From NCBI GenBank assembly GCA_027325115.1, contig DAHWFG010000087.1, forward strand, positions 1 through 20,726: a DNA stretch of 20,726 nucleotides. The letters are read 5' to 3'. The notes under the pieces are model-generated. The model was given only the letters and a program-made list of their open reading frames with translations. It was not told where the DNA came from and searched no databases. Source of the stretch: JAKBCQ01 sp021807585. Its GTDB lineage: Bacteria; Planctomycetota; Planctomycetia; Isosphaerales; Isosphaeraceae. Shown here in pieces: positions 1 through 7,790 of this stretch; within the stretch, counting starts at the first letter, position 1; each line of letters begins with the position of its first letter. The translations under genes were made by a program, and so were the position numbers.

Positions 1-1
1 G

Positions 2-448
2 CTTTATCAACGAAGTCCGTTGTGCGATCGATTCGTCGGCAACGTCGAGGGGCGCGATATTCACGACGGCCACGCTCGGGTGATCGTTTGTGAGGGATTC
101 GTCGGCAACGTCGTGCTCAAGGCGGGGGAGGGGGCGGTCGAATTCCTCTTCGCCGAGCTCAAGAAAGAACTCGGGCCGATCATCGCGCAGCTTCCGCCCG
201 AAACCGCTCAAACGCTCGTCAAAGGGCTCGGCGGGTTGAAGGCTCGATACGAATATCAAGAATTCGGCGGCGGTCCGCTTCTTGGCATTCGCGGAGCGTG
301 CATCATTTGTCACGGATCGTCGGGCGCTCGCGCGATCAAAAACGCCGTCCGAGTCGCCGCGACGATGGCGGAAGATCGCGTCGGCGAACGGATCATCCGC
401 TGGCTCGGCGAAACGTCGAGCGACCGATCCGGAATCGAAGCCGGGTAA
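2..448 (+). CDS. plsX: Phosphate acyltransferase PlsX, C-terminal part (5' end outside window)
   Basis: PlsX converts acyl-ACP to acyl-phosphate, the first step of the PlsX/PlsY route to phosphatidic acid, at the cytoplasmic face of the membrane. About 148 codons are present, against a usual length of 330-350, so the N-terminal half lies upstream of the window. Family hallmarks are visible: FVGNVEGRDI, then VIVCEGFVGNVVLKAGEG, then PLLGIRGACIICHGSSGARAIKNAV near the end (compare PLLGVNGVCIIGHGSSN in known PlsX). The frame is open to the window edge, so no start was assigned. The first few residues match the family poorly, which may be divergence. fabD follows 66 bp downstream on the same strand, the usual plsX-fabD order. 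Identification is secure. Confidence 0.93.
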   Translation, partial: LYQRSPLCDRFVGNVEGRDIHDGHARVIVCEGFVGNVVLKAGEGAVEFLFAELKKELGPIIAQLPPETAQTLVKGLGGLKARYEYQEFGGGPLLGIRGACIICHGSSGARAIKNAVRVAATMAEDRVGERIIRWLGETSSDRSGIEAG

Positions 449-514
449 TTTGATATCATTAATTTACCGATATAATTGATTGATATGATCAATCGCGGGA
501 CGGGGTGGGGATCG

Positions 515-1426
515 ATGGCGAAATCGGCGTTTTTATTCCCGGGGCAGGGGGCTCAGGTCGTCGGCATGGGGAAGGGGCTTTACGACGAACTCCCCGCCGC
601 TCGCGTTCTCTTCGATCGAGCGTGCGAGCTGCTCGATTTCGACCTGAAATCGATTTGTTTTGAGGGGCCGGCGGAAGCGTTGGAAGCGACAGACGTCAGT
701 CAACCGGCGATTTTTGTCGCGAGCCTGGCGGCGCTCGAGGATTTGAAGGCGCGCGAACCCGATGTCGTCGCTTCGTGCTCGGGCGCCGCGGGGTTGAGCT
801 TGGGCGAGTACACGGCGCTCGTTTTCGCGGGAGCGCTTGATTTCGCCGCGGGTCTGAAGATTGTTCGGCGTCGCGGCCAGGAGATGCAAGCCGCGGCGGT
901 TGCGAATCCGAGCGGGATGTTAAGCGTTCTCGGTCTTGATGAGCCCGCGATCGACGAGCTTTGCAAACGCGTCTCGTCGCATGGAAATCTTTGGAAGGCG
1001 AATTTGCTTGGACCCGGCAACATCGTCGTCTCGGGCGACAAGGCGGGGATCGCCGCGGCCGAGGCGATCGCTCTGGAGTTGGGAGCGGGTCGGGTCGTGC
1101 CGCTCGCGGTCGCGGGAGCGTTTCATTCACCGCTGATGAAGCCCGCCGACGCGCATCTGGCCGAGGTTTTGGCTCACGCGAAGATCGAGCCGACGCGAAT
1201 CCCGGTGTATTCAAACGTCGACGCCGCGCCCCACGGCGACCCCGAATCGATTCGCGAGAAGTTGGCGGCGCAGGTGACTCGGCGTGTATTGTGGGAGGAT
1301 TCGATGCGTCGAATGCTCGCCGACGGATATGATACGTTTTATGAAATCGGTCCGGGCCGCGTATTGACGGGGCTTTTGAAGCGAATCGACCGGAAAACGC
1401 CGTGCACGAACGCGGCCGCGCGGTGA
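515..1426 (+). CDS. fabD: Malonyl-CoA:ACP transacylase FabD
   Basis: FabD loads malonyl groups from CoA onto acyl carrier protein for fatty-acid elongation in the cytoplasm. The protein is 303 residues, the normal length. It opens with FLFPGQGAQ (residues 6-14). The nucleophile elbow is GLSLGE with Ser95; the residue before Ser is Leu instead of the usual His. The catalytic His204 lies in GAFHSPLM, and the C-terminal EIGPGRVLTGL is typical. The ATG at 515 is chosen because it gives the family N-terminus and is preceded by a purine-rich GGGGTGGGG block about 5 nt upstream. An in-frame TTG at 476 would add 13 atypical residues. It lies in an apparent operon with plsX. The genes that often follow (fabG, acpP, fabF) are absent; a repeat-bearing spacer follows instead. 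Confidence 0.95.
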   Translation: MAKSAFLFPGQGAQVVGMGKGLYDELPAARVLFDRACELLDFDLKSICFEGPAEALEATDVSQPAIFVASLAALEDLKAREPDVVASCSGAAGLSLGEYTALVFAGALDFAAGLKIVRRRGQEMQAAAVANPSGMLSVLGLDEPAIDELCKRVSSHGNLWKANLLGPGNIVVSGDKAGIAAAEAIALELGAGRVVPLAVAGAFHSPLMKPADAHLAEVLAHAKIEPTRIPVYSNVDAAPHGDPESIREKLAAQVTRRVLWEDSMRRMLADGYDTFYEIGPGRVLTGLLKRIDRKTPCTNAAAR

Positions 1427-1452
1427 GCGCCGCGGCGGCCCGGAATCGACGA

Positions 1453-1541
1453 TTAAGTGCGTATATATTTGTTTTTAGCATTTAAATGCGTACATATTTA
1501 TTTTTATCAGCTAAGTGCGTATATATTTGTTCTCATCGGGG
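1453..1541. repeat. Three tandem direct repeats, exact 29-bp period
   Basis: Units start at 1455, 1484 and 1513. The conserved 23-bp core reads approximately AAGTGCGTATATATTTGT followed by TTTTA. Unit 2 differs from unit 1 at 3 of 23 core positions and unit 3 at 2 of 23. The core is AT-rich inside a GC-rich neighbourhood and lies 28 bp after the fabD stop. There are only three units and no cas genes, so this is not a CRISPR array. Function is unknown; binding sites for a DNA-binding protein or a decaying repeat are both possible. Confidence 0.8.
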
Positions 1542-1616
1542 CGAGCCGCCGATCGAGGCGGCGTTGATATGATGAAAAACATCCATACGACTCGGCGGGA
1601 TCCTCGGATCTGAATC

Positions 1617-1731
1617 GGCGTTTTGGGCGGGCGAATCTCGCAGATGCGGATTCGCAGGCCGCTTTAGATTCGCCCGGGCGAACTCGAGCTCGCCACACCA
1701 ATAAATGAATACAAACACAAACATAAATTGA
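1617..1731. repeat. Dispersed repeat family, copy 1 (partial)
   Basis: The stretch 1617-1686 aligns without gaps to 5154-5223 with roughly 80% identity by eye, sharing GGCGTTTTGGG, GGGCGAATC, CAGATGCG, AGATTCGCC and GGCGAA blocks at the same spacing. It is followed by an AT-rich tail (1699-1731) resembling the AT-rich middle of the copy at 13830-13948. The right half seen in the other copies, ending in a TTTCCGG...GCCTC terminus, is not recognisable here. This copy therefore looks truncated. Confidence 0.7.
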
Positions 1732-1810
1732 GCAATTGAAGCCGGACATCCCATCACTTATGGGTTTATTACGCCGTTCGGAACGAAACGACGAATAGCC
1801 CGCGCCGAAA

Positions 1811-2377
1811 TTACAGCGGCAAACGTATGAGTATATATATGATCGGCCACGCGGCGCCGACGACCAGGCCGAACCGATCGACCCAAGATCGATCGATTCG
1901 TCGCGTTCGAATCCCCGCGGTCGCAATCCCAGCCGCGATCACCGCCAGACCGGCGCGTTCGGCGACCCCGGGCATGTAAAGAGCCGTGTTGAACGAGCCG
2001 GGCATCGTATGAAACTTTATGTTTGTCATTATAATGTCGATCGCATGCGCCGAAGCCCCGACCGACGCCGCGATTGCGATGATGAAACCCCGCCGCCGCG
2101 CCGCACTCCGCCATGACCCTTTCGATTGCGCCATTATAAGAACAATCGTAGCCGCCTCGTACGCCAAGAGGAACGGAACCGCGATCACAATCCCCTCGCT
2201 GAACCGACGATGAAACACCGAACCCGCGAATCGCGGTTCGCTCGAGCTCACACCCGATAAAGCCGCGCTGCGATAACTCGATAAAAATGAGAGATAGCGC
2301 ATCGACGCCAGTCCGATCGCGGTCGCGGCGATCAGGATCGCAATATCGAAAAGCGTGAACCGACGTTTTTCAAGCAC
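1811..2377 (-). CDS. Small multi-pass membrane protein of planctomycete type, function unknown
   Basis: The predicted protein has 188 residues and about five hydrophobic segments, near residues 9-27, 62-82, 97-118, 140-157 and 170-187. It starts with a basic patch and FTLFDIAILIAATAIGL, a start that recurs in uncharacterised planctomycete membrane proteins. The GTG at 2377 is chosen because GGAG lies 7 nt upstream and because the longer open frame (to 2482) adds Arg-rich residues that look non-coding. No catalytic motif is visible and no function is proposed. It is transcribed divergently from the ECF sigma factor, from which it is separated by 208 bp, so a shared regulatory region is possible. 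Confidence 0.65.
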   Translation of the reverse strand: MLEKRRFTLFDIAILIAATAIGLASMRYLSFLSSYRSAALSGVSSSEPRFAGSVFHRRFSEGIVIAVPFLLAYEAATIVLIMAQSKGSWRSAARRRGFIIAIAASVGASAHAIDIIMTNIKFHTMPGSFNTALYMPGVAERAGLAVIAAGIATAGIRTRRIDRSWVDRFGLVVGAAWPIIYILIRLPL

Positions 2378-2500
2378 GACCGCGCTCCGCAACCGCGGAA
2401 TCGAACGGCGACCACGAATTGATCTTACATGTCTCGGCGGCGCCGTTCCAGTTCGCCGCAGTCGAACAAGACCGAGAAACATCGATTTCGGACTCGCGGG

Positions 2501-2530
2501 TTAAGAAAACGCGCGGTCGATCGTTATAAC
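2501..2530 (+). promoter_or_regulatory. Candidate sigma-70-like promoter for the ECF sigma gene
   Basis: In the 208-bp divergent spacer, TTAAGA at 2501-2506 and TATAAC at 2525-2530 are separated by 18 nt and lie 56 nt before the sigma-factor start. Matches to TTGACA and TATAAT are 4/6 and 5/6. This is pattern matching only, and planctomycete promoters are poorly characterised. Confidence 0.28.
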
Positions 2531-2585
2531 TTGAGCGGCTGTCGAACCGTGCTCGCGAACAAATCGACGAGAGGCGCCGAATCGA

Positions 2586-3110
2586 ATGAATGACGACGAC
2601 GATTCGTGGATCGATGAAGCCGTATCGCGCTTCGAGGGTCCGCTCACCCGGTATGCGAGCCGGCTCTTGAACGATCACGACCGCGCCCGCGACGTCGTTC
2701 AAGAAGCCTTCCTCAAACTCTGCGGGTCGCGGAGAAAACGCGTCGAACCGATCCTCGCCGAATGGCTCTTCACCGTCTGCCGCAATGCGGCGCTCGACGT
2801 CCTGAAAAAGGAAAAACGGATGAGCACGCTCAATCACGTTCAAATCTCCACGCAATCAAGCGTCGACCCTCCGCCCGGCGAGCGAATCGAACGCGAGGAA
2901 ACGGCCGCTTCGATCCTCGAGGCGCTCGAGTCGCTTCCCGAGAGCCGCCGCGAGGCGATCCGGTTCAAATTCCAAAACGGCTTCTCGTACGAGGAGATCG
3001 CGCGAATCACCGGCAAATCGGTCTCGCACGTCGGCGTCTTGATCCACGAAGGGCTCAAAACCCTCCGCGCCGAATTGAATCCAACGGAATCTCATCATAA
3101 AAATTCATGA
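2586..3110 (+). CDS. ECF-family RNA polymerase sigma factor
   Basis: This is a 174-residue extracytoplasmic-function sigma factor that would direct RNA polymerase to a small regulon. Region 2 spans about residues 15-80, with DRARDVVQEAFLKL and AEWLFTVCRNAALDVLKKEKR. Region 4 spans about residues 109-165, with LESLPESRREAIRFKFQNGFSYEEIARITGK followed by SVSHVGVLIHEGLKTLR, a classic helix-turn-helix. The ATG at 2586 is the first start in frame, with a purine-rich GAGAGG upstream. The next gene begins 25 bp downstream on the same strand and has an anti-sigma-like N-terminus, so the pair probably forms a sigma/regulator unit. The stimulus and target promoters cannot be read from the sequence. Confidence 0.93.
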   Translation: MNDDDDSWIDEAVSRFEGPLTRYASRLLNDHDRARDVVQEAFLKLCGSRRKRVEPILAEWLFTVCRNAALDVLKKEKRMSTLNHVQISTQSSVDPPPGERIEREETAASILEALESLPESRREAIRFKFQNGFSYEEIARITGKSVSHVGVLIHEGLKTLRAELNPTESHHKNS

Positions 3111-3135
3111 TATTCTTTAAAGCAGGAGATCCGTC

Positions 3136-5118
3136 ATGCCGCTCGATCAAGACGACCCCAAACTCACCGCCTACGCGCTCGGCGAACTCTCCGATTCCGA
3201 GTTCAAGACCGTCGACGCCGCAGTGATGCGCGACGACGACTTGCAAAAAATCGTCTCCGACACGCGAACTCTCGCGCATCGACTCGCGGTCGCGCTCCGC
3301 GACGAACCCGAACCCGTCCTCAAACCGATCGCTCCATCAAAGCTCAAGCCGACTCAATATCAACGTATCAAACCATTTTGGACTCCTTTAAGATTCGCCG
3401 AATTCGCCGTCTGCGCCGCGATTCTCCTCGTTTTCATCTGCTTGTTCATTCCGCCGATTCAACAGGGTCGCAGAAGCGATCTCGTCGCCGAGAGAATGCG
3501 AGAGAGTGCGCCCCCGGATTCCAAAATCGCCTTTCCAGAAGCGATTGACAAATCCGTCGCCGCGAACCATGAATCAAATAACTCTTACATTTTTATGCAA
3601 AGGCGATCACCCGAAAACCCGTCCGATAATCATTCGAAATACACCGACATCGACGTTACAGAACAATCGGTTGTGGATTCCAACGAGATATACGCGTCGA
3701 CTCCCGATAACGCGTTTCACACCGTCGAACGCCGACCGCTCTCGACTTTCTCGATCGACGTCGATACCGCTTCGTACTCGAACGTTCGACGTTTCTTGAA
3801 CGAAGGCTCGCTCCCGCCCCGCGACGCGGTTCGAATCGAGGAGCTGATCAATTATTTTACATATGAAGACGCCTCTCCCGACGGCGACGATCCGCTCTCG
3901 ATCCGCGTCGAGATCGCGCAATGCCCCTGGAACGTTTCTCATCGGCTCGCTCGCATCGGCCTTAAGGCGAAGGAGATCCCCTGGGATAAGCTTCCCCCGG
4001 CGAATCTCGTCTTTCTGGTCGACGTTTCGGGATCGATGGATAACGCCGCCAAGCTGCCTCTGCTCAAGGCCGCGATCCGAATGCTCGTCGAAAAGCTACG
4101 CGAACAAGATCGCGTCGCGATCGTCACGTACGCCTCGAACGTCGGAATCGCGCTCCGATCGACTCGGTGCGACCGCAAGCGTGAGATCTTCGAGACGCTC
4201 GATCGCCTAAGCGCCCGCGGTTCAACAAACGGCGGATCGGGAATTCAGATCGCCTACGACTCGGCGCGGGCGAATTTCATCGAGGGGGGCTTGAACAGGG
4301 TGATTCTCGCGACCGACGGCGATTTCAATGTCGGAATTGCCGATCGTGATCTTTTGATTCAATTGATTGAGCATGAAGCCGCGACGGGCGTTTATCTCAG
4401 CGTCCTCGGCTTCGGCATGGGGAATCTCAAAGACGCGACTCTCGAACAGCTCGCCGACAAGGGAAACGGCAATTACGCGTATATTGATTCGCTCTCCGAG
4501 GCGCGCAAGGCGCTCGTCGACCAAACGGCGGGGACGCTTGCGACGATCGCCCAGGACGTTAAAATTCAACTCGAGTTCAATCCCGAACGCGTCAAGGCGT
4601 ATCGATTGATTGGATATGAAAATCGCATCATGCGACATCAGGATTTTCACGACGACTCCAAAGACGCGGGAGAGATCGGCGCCGGCGGTTCGGTGACGGC
4701 TCTGTACGAGATCGTCCCCGCCGGGGAAGCGGAATCGACAACCGTCGGCAAGCTCAAATATCGGCATAAGTCCGATTCTCCCGCGGTTCAACCCCGACCG
4801 ATCGAGCAAGAAGACGCGTCCCGAGAGCTCCTGACCGTCAAGCTGCGGTATAAACGACCTGGAGAATCGGCGAGCAAACTGATCGAACGAGGCGTCATCG
4901 ACGAGGGTCGAAGCTACTCCGCGGCGTCGAACGACTTCCGCTTCGCCGCGGCGGTTGCGGCGTTCGGAATGATCCTCCGCGATTCTCCGCACAAAGGGAC
5001 CGCATCGCTCGATCAAGTTCACGAACTCGCGTCGGAGAGCCTCGGCGCCGATCACGGCGGATTTCGCGGCGAATTCGTCGAACTCGTCATCAAGGCGAAA
5101 CGCCTGCGTGGACGGTGA
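3136..5118 (+). CDS. YfbK-type von Willebrand factor A protein with anti-sigma-like N-terminus
   Basis: The protein has 660 residues. Residues 1-60 (DDPKLTAYALGELSD...) resemble the cytoplasmic N-terminus of planctomycete anti-sigma factors but lack a Cys/His zinc motif. One membrane helix lies at about 87-108. A low-complexity Asn/Ser linker spans about 115-195. The YfbK N-terminal domain starts near 198 (RRPLSTFSIDVDTASYSNVRRFL). The VWA domain starts near 289 with a complete MIDAS signature: DVSGS (Asp296, Ser298, Ser300), Thr364 in RGSTNGG and Asp394 in LATDGD. A DUF3520-like C-terminal domain ends the chain. The start has CAGGAGA upstream. The likely role is a membrane-anchored partner of the adjacent sigma factor, with an extracytoplasmic metal-dependent adhesion domain. 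The anti-sigma activity is inferred. Confidence 0.9.
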   Translation: MPLDQDDPKLTAYALGELSDSEFKTVDAAVMRDDDLQKIVSDTRTLAHRLAVALRDEPEPVLKPIAPSKLKPTQYQRIKPFWTPLRFAEFAVCAAILLVFICLFIPPIQQGRRSDLVAERMRESAPPDSKIAFPEAIDKSVAANHESNNSYIFMQRRSPENPSDNHSKYTDIDVTEQSVVDSNEIYASTPDNAFHTVERRPLSTFSIDVDTASYSNVRRFLNEGSLPPRDAVRIEELINYFTYEDASPDGDDPLSIRVEIAQCPWNVSHRLARIGLKAKEIPWDKLPPANLVFLVDVSGSMDNAAKLPLLKAAIRMLVEKLREQDRVAIVTYASNVGIALRSTRCDRKREIFETLDRLSARGSTNGGSGIQIAYDSARANFIEGGLNRVILATDGDFNVGIADRDLLIQLIEHEAATGVYLSVLGFGMGNLKDATLEQLADKGNGNYAYIDSLSEARKALVDQTAGTLATIAQDVKIQLEFNPERVKAYRLIGYENRIMRHQDFHDDSKDAGEIGAGGSVTALYEIVPAGEAESTTVGKLKYRHKSDSPAVQPRPIEQEDASRELLTVKLRYKRPGESASKLIERGVIDEGRSYSAASNDFRFAAAVAAFGMILRDSPHKGTASLDQVHELASESLGADHGGFRGEFVELVIKAKRLRGR

Positions 5119-5153
5119 GCACGGTTCGCCGCGGTGAGTTTCGCTGTGATGGA

Positions 5154-5352
5154 GGCGTTTTGGGAGGGCGAATCCCCCCAGATGCGAGTTCGCCGGCTCA
5201 TTGAGATTCGCCGCGGCGAAATCGGCTTCGGAAAGTCGAAACAGGAATAATAAATCTAGAAATAAATAAGAATCACAAGGAGGTTCGGCCTCCCGATCGA
5301 TGATTCACCCTCAAATCCCCCCGAAGATGCGGAATTCTTTCCGGGCGGCCTC
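5154..5352. repeat. Dispersed repeat family, copy 2 (degenerate MITE-like)
   Basis: The left part matches copy 1 (see 1617). The right part, 5278-5352, aligns without gaps to 13929-14003 at about 72% identity, including identical blocks AGGAGGTTCG, CCCTCAAATC and TTTCC. Its end, TTTCCGGGCGGCCTC at 5338-5352, resembles the right terminal inverted repeat of the intact element (TTTCCGGATAGCCTC). Internal arms GGGAGGGCGAA (5162) and its near-complement (5278-5294) face each other. The left terminus is not recognisable, so this copy is old or truncated. It fills most of the 284-bp spacer between the VWA gene and thrS. No gene is seen there. Confidence 0.72.
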
Positions 5353-5402
5353 GTGCATCAAACGTCGCGCCTTGATTCAATCATTTGATTTTGTTATATA
5401 CA

Positions 5403-7619
5403 TCAATACTCGTGCTTTTCGCCCTCGGGTTCGGACGGGAGCGCCGGAGCGAGGGGGGCGGTTTGGCGGATCTTGCGCGAGGTCGATTCATCGCGCACTC
5501 GCGAAATCGCTTGTTCCAGTGAAAGCGGACCGAGATCGCCGTCGACTCGATCGCGGAACGAAACCGAGCCGTTCTCGGCCTCCTTCACTCCCACGACGAA
5601 CATGACGGGGATCTTCTCGAGCTGGGCGTCGCGGATCTTGGCGCCGATCTTCTCGGGTCGAGCGTCGATCTCGGCTCGCAAACCCGCGTTGCGGAGCGAT
5701 TCGAGCACGCTCTTGGCGTAATCGAGAACTTTGTCGGAAATTGGCAGCACGCGAACCTGCTCGGGAGCGAGCCAAAGCGGAAACGCTCCCGCGAAATGCT
5801 CGATCAAAATCCCCATAAACCGCTCCATGCTGCCGAACTGCGCGCGATGGATCATCACGGGTCGATGCGGGTGATTATCGGGCCCCGTGTATTCGAGCCC
5901 GAACCGCTCGGGAAGCACGTAATCGAGCTGAACCGTGCCGAGCTGCCATTGCCTGCCGATGCAATCGCGAACGATGAAATCGGCCTTGGGACCGTAGAAC
6001 GCGGCCTCGCCTGGCGCCTCGTCGTAAGGCAATTCCATCTCATCAAGAACGGCTCGGATATCGGCCTCGGCCTTTTGCCAGATCTCTCCCGCGGCGCCCT
6101 GAAATTTCGGGTCCGACGGATCGCTCTTGGAAAGCCTAAGACGATAATCGGCGAGCCCCAGGCTGTTCAAAACGAACTGCGTCAGCTCCATCGTGGCGCG
6201 AAATTCGCCGCGAACCTGCTCGGGTGCGCAGAACAGGTGCGCGTCGTCCTGGGTGAAGCCTCGGACGCGCGTCAAGCCCGAGAGCTCGCCCGATTGTTCA
6301 TATCGATACACCGTGCCGAATTCGGCGAACCGGACGGGAAGATCGCGGTAACTCCTCGGTTGCGACGCGAAAATCTGAATGTGATGCGGACAATTCATCG
6401 GCTTGAGGAGATATTCCTCGAACTCGCATCGGCTCTCGACATACGCGATTCGTCCCTTGATATCCAAATCAAAATATTTCGATCCCGATTCGTCAACGCC
6501 TTTGGACGCCTCGCGATCGGGGATATGCGCCTTGGCGAGCAGCTCGCGCTGACGGTCGTCGTCGATCGTTCCCGAAACGAGCCCGTCGACAAGCTCCTTG
6601 GCGAAAGGATCGGCGGGCATCTTAAGCGTGGGGAATTGCGAATCTTTGTAATACGGGTAATGACCGCTCGTCTGATAAAGCTCGATCCGACCGATATGCG
6701 GAGTATAAACGGGCTGATATCCCCGCGAGACGAGTTCGTCTTTGAGGAAGTTCTCAAGAATCCCCCGAATCGTCGCGCCTTTGGGCGCCCAGAGGACGAG
6801 CCCCGGGCCTACAAGATTTGAGATCGTGAACAAGCGAAGCTCTTTACCGAGCTTGCGGTGATCGCGCTTCTTGGCCTCCTCGATCCGCGCCAGATGCGCG
6901 TCGAGCTCCTTTTTGTCGAAAAACGCCGTGCCGTAAACGCGCTGCAGCATCGGCCGATCGGTCTTCCCCTTCCAATAAGATCCCGAAATCGACAGCAACT
7001 TGAACGCCCCCGCTTTCCCCGCCCTGGGAATGTGCGGACCGCGGCAGAGGTCGACGAACTCTCCCTGACGATAAAAACTAAGAACTCCATATTTATAAAG
7101 TTCATCGTCAATATGTTCAATTTTATAAGTTTGACCGAGATCGGCGACGAACGCGCGCGCCCGATCGACGGGGAGGGTGAAGCGATCGAACGGCTCGTCG
7201 GCGGCGAGGATCTTGGCCATCTCGGCCTCGATCGCGGGGAAGTCGTTTTCCGAGAGGGGACGCTCGGGGGAATCGACGTCGTAATAAAAGCCCGTCGCGG
7301 TCGTCGGACCGAACGCGAGCTTCACCCCGGGAAACAACCGAAGGATCGCTCGCGCCATGATATGAGCGGTCGAGTGTCGCAGAACGTCGAGCGCCTCGCG
7401 ATCTTTGGTCGTGAGAATCCGCAGCTCGATCGGCTCGTTCGTTTTGTCGCCGTCGATCGCGTCTTGAATCGGCCGGTCGAGATCGACGACGCGGCCTTGC
7501 GCGACCGCGGCGATCGCCTGCTCGGCGAGCCTCCGACCGATCGAAGCGGCGACGTCGCGCGGAGTCGATCCGTCTTCAAAATCACGGACCGAACCGTCGG
7601 GAAGTTTAATCAAAACCAT
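5403..7619 (-). CDS. thrS: Threonyl-tRNA synthetase
   Basis: ThrS charges tRNA-Thr in the cytoplasm and edits mis-acylated Ser-tRNA. The protein is 738 residues, about 100 longer than the usual 640. Domain order: TGS (1-68), the editing domain with HSTAH (82-86) and CRGPH (192-196), the class II catalytic core with zinc ligands Cys410 (MNCPHH), His461 (TQDDAHLF) and His591 (VMIHRAQFGS), then an anticodon-binding domain (about 620-712) and a short Pro/Glu-rich tail. Extra length comes mostly from an insertion at about 333-400 between GHYPYYKDSQF and EEYLLKPMNC. The ATG at 7619 gives the family start MVLIKLPDG. A GTG two codons earlier (7625) has AAAGG 5 nt upstream and may be the true start. 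Confidence 0.96.
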   Translation of the reverse strand: MVLIKLPDGSVRDFEDGSTPRDVAASIGRRLAEQAIAAVAQGRVVDLDRPIQDAIDGDKTNEPIELRILTTKDREALDVLRHSTAHIMARAILRLFPGVKLAFGPTTATGFYYDVDSPERPLSENDFPAIEAEMAKILAADEPFDRFTLPVDRARAFVADLGQTYKIEHIDDELYKYGVLSFYRQGEFVDLCRGPHIPRAGKAGAFKLLSISGSYWKGKTDRPMLQRVYGTAFFDKKELDAHLARIEEAKKRDHRKLGKELRLFTISNLVGPGLVLWAPKGATIRGILENFLKDELVSRGYQPVYTPHIGRIELYQTSGHYPYYKDSQFPTLKMPADPFAKELVDGLVSGTIDDDRQRELLAKAHIPDREASKGVDESGSKYFDLDIKGRIAYVESRCEFEEYLLKPMNCPHHIQIFASQPRSYRDLPVRFAEFGTVYRYEQSGELSGLTRVRGFTQDDAHLFCAPEQVRGEFRATMELTQFVLNSLGLADYRLRLSKSDPSDPKFQGAAGEIWQKAEADIRAVLDEMELPYDEAPGEAAFYGPKADFIVRDCIGRQWQLGTVQLDYVLPERFGLEYTGPDNHPHRPVMIHRAQFGSMERFMGILIEHFAGAFPLWLAPEQVRVLPISDKVLDYAKSVLESLRNAGLRAEIDARPEKIGAKIRDAQLEKIPVMFVVGVKEAENGSVSFRDRVDGDLGPLSLEQAISRVRDESTSRKIRQTAPLAPALPSEPEGEKHEY

Positions 7620-7765
7620 GATCACATAAACCTTTGTATTGCACCGGACGCCCCGCGGGGGATCGCTCACGTTCCAAAGGCTAACGCAAACGACGTCGTT
7701 TCGCCAAGGGGAGCGTTCGCGGCGACCGATCCCCGACGCCAAACGGGAGGCGATTCTTAGCCGAT

Positions 7766-7779
7766 CCGAGCGTGCTCGG
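7766..7779 (-). terminator. Short perfect hairpin downstream of the bicupin gene
   Basis: CCGAGC-GT-GCTCGG forms a 6-bp stem 12 nt after the stop of the minus-strand bicupin gene. No T-run follows on the minus strand, so intrinsic termination is doubtful. It is listed as a weak candidate only. Confidence 0.2.
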
Positions 7780-7790
7780 AAACCCGCCGA

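Noticed and set aside
696..1481. 261-codon minus-strand frame opposite fabD
   Set aside because: Arg/Ser/Pro-rich composition typical of a shadow frame; fabD on the other strand is unambiguous.
1453..1541. Possible CRISPR array
   Set aside because: Units are contiguous 29-bp direct repeats without unique spacers, only three copies, and no cas genes nearby.
1900..1925. tRNA T-loop-like GTTCGAATCC
   Set aside because: Flanking bases do not form the T stem or a cloverleaf, and the site is inside the minus-strand membrane-protein gene.
5796..6821. 341-codon plus-strand open frame opposite thrS
   Set aside because: It lies fully antisense to a well-conserved ThrS, and its sequence shows no domain. 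Long antisense frames are expected in GC-rich genes.
6858..7760. 300-codon plus-strand open frame opposite the thrS 5' part
   Set aside because: Antisense shadow of the ThrS TGS and editing domains; no recognisable protein features and no ribosome site.
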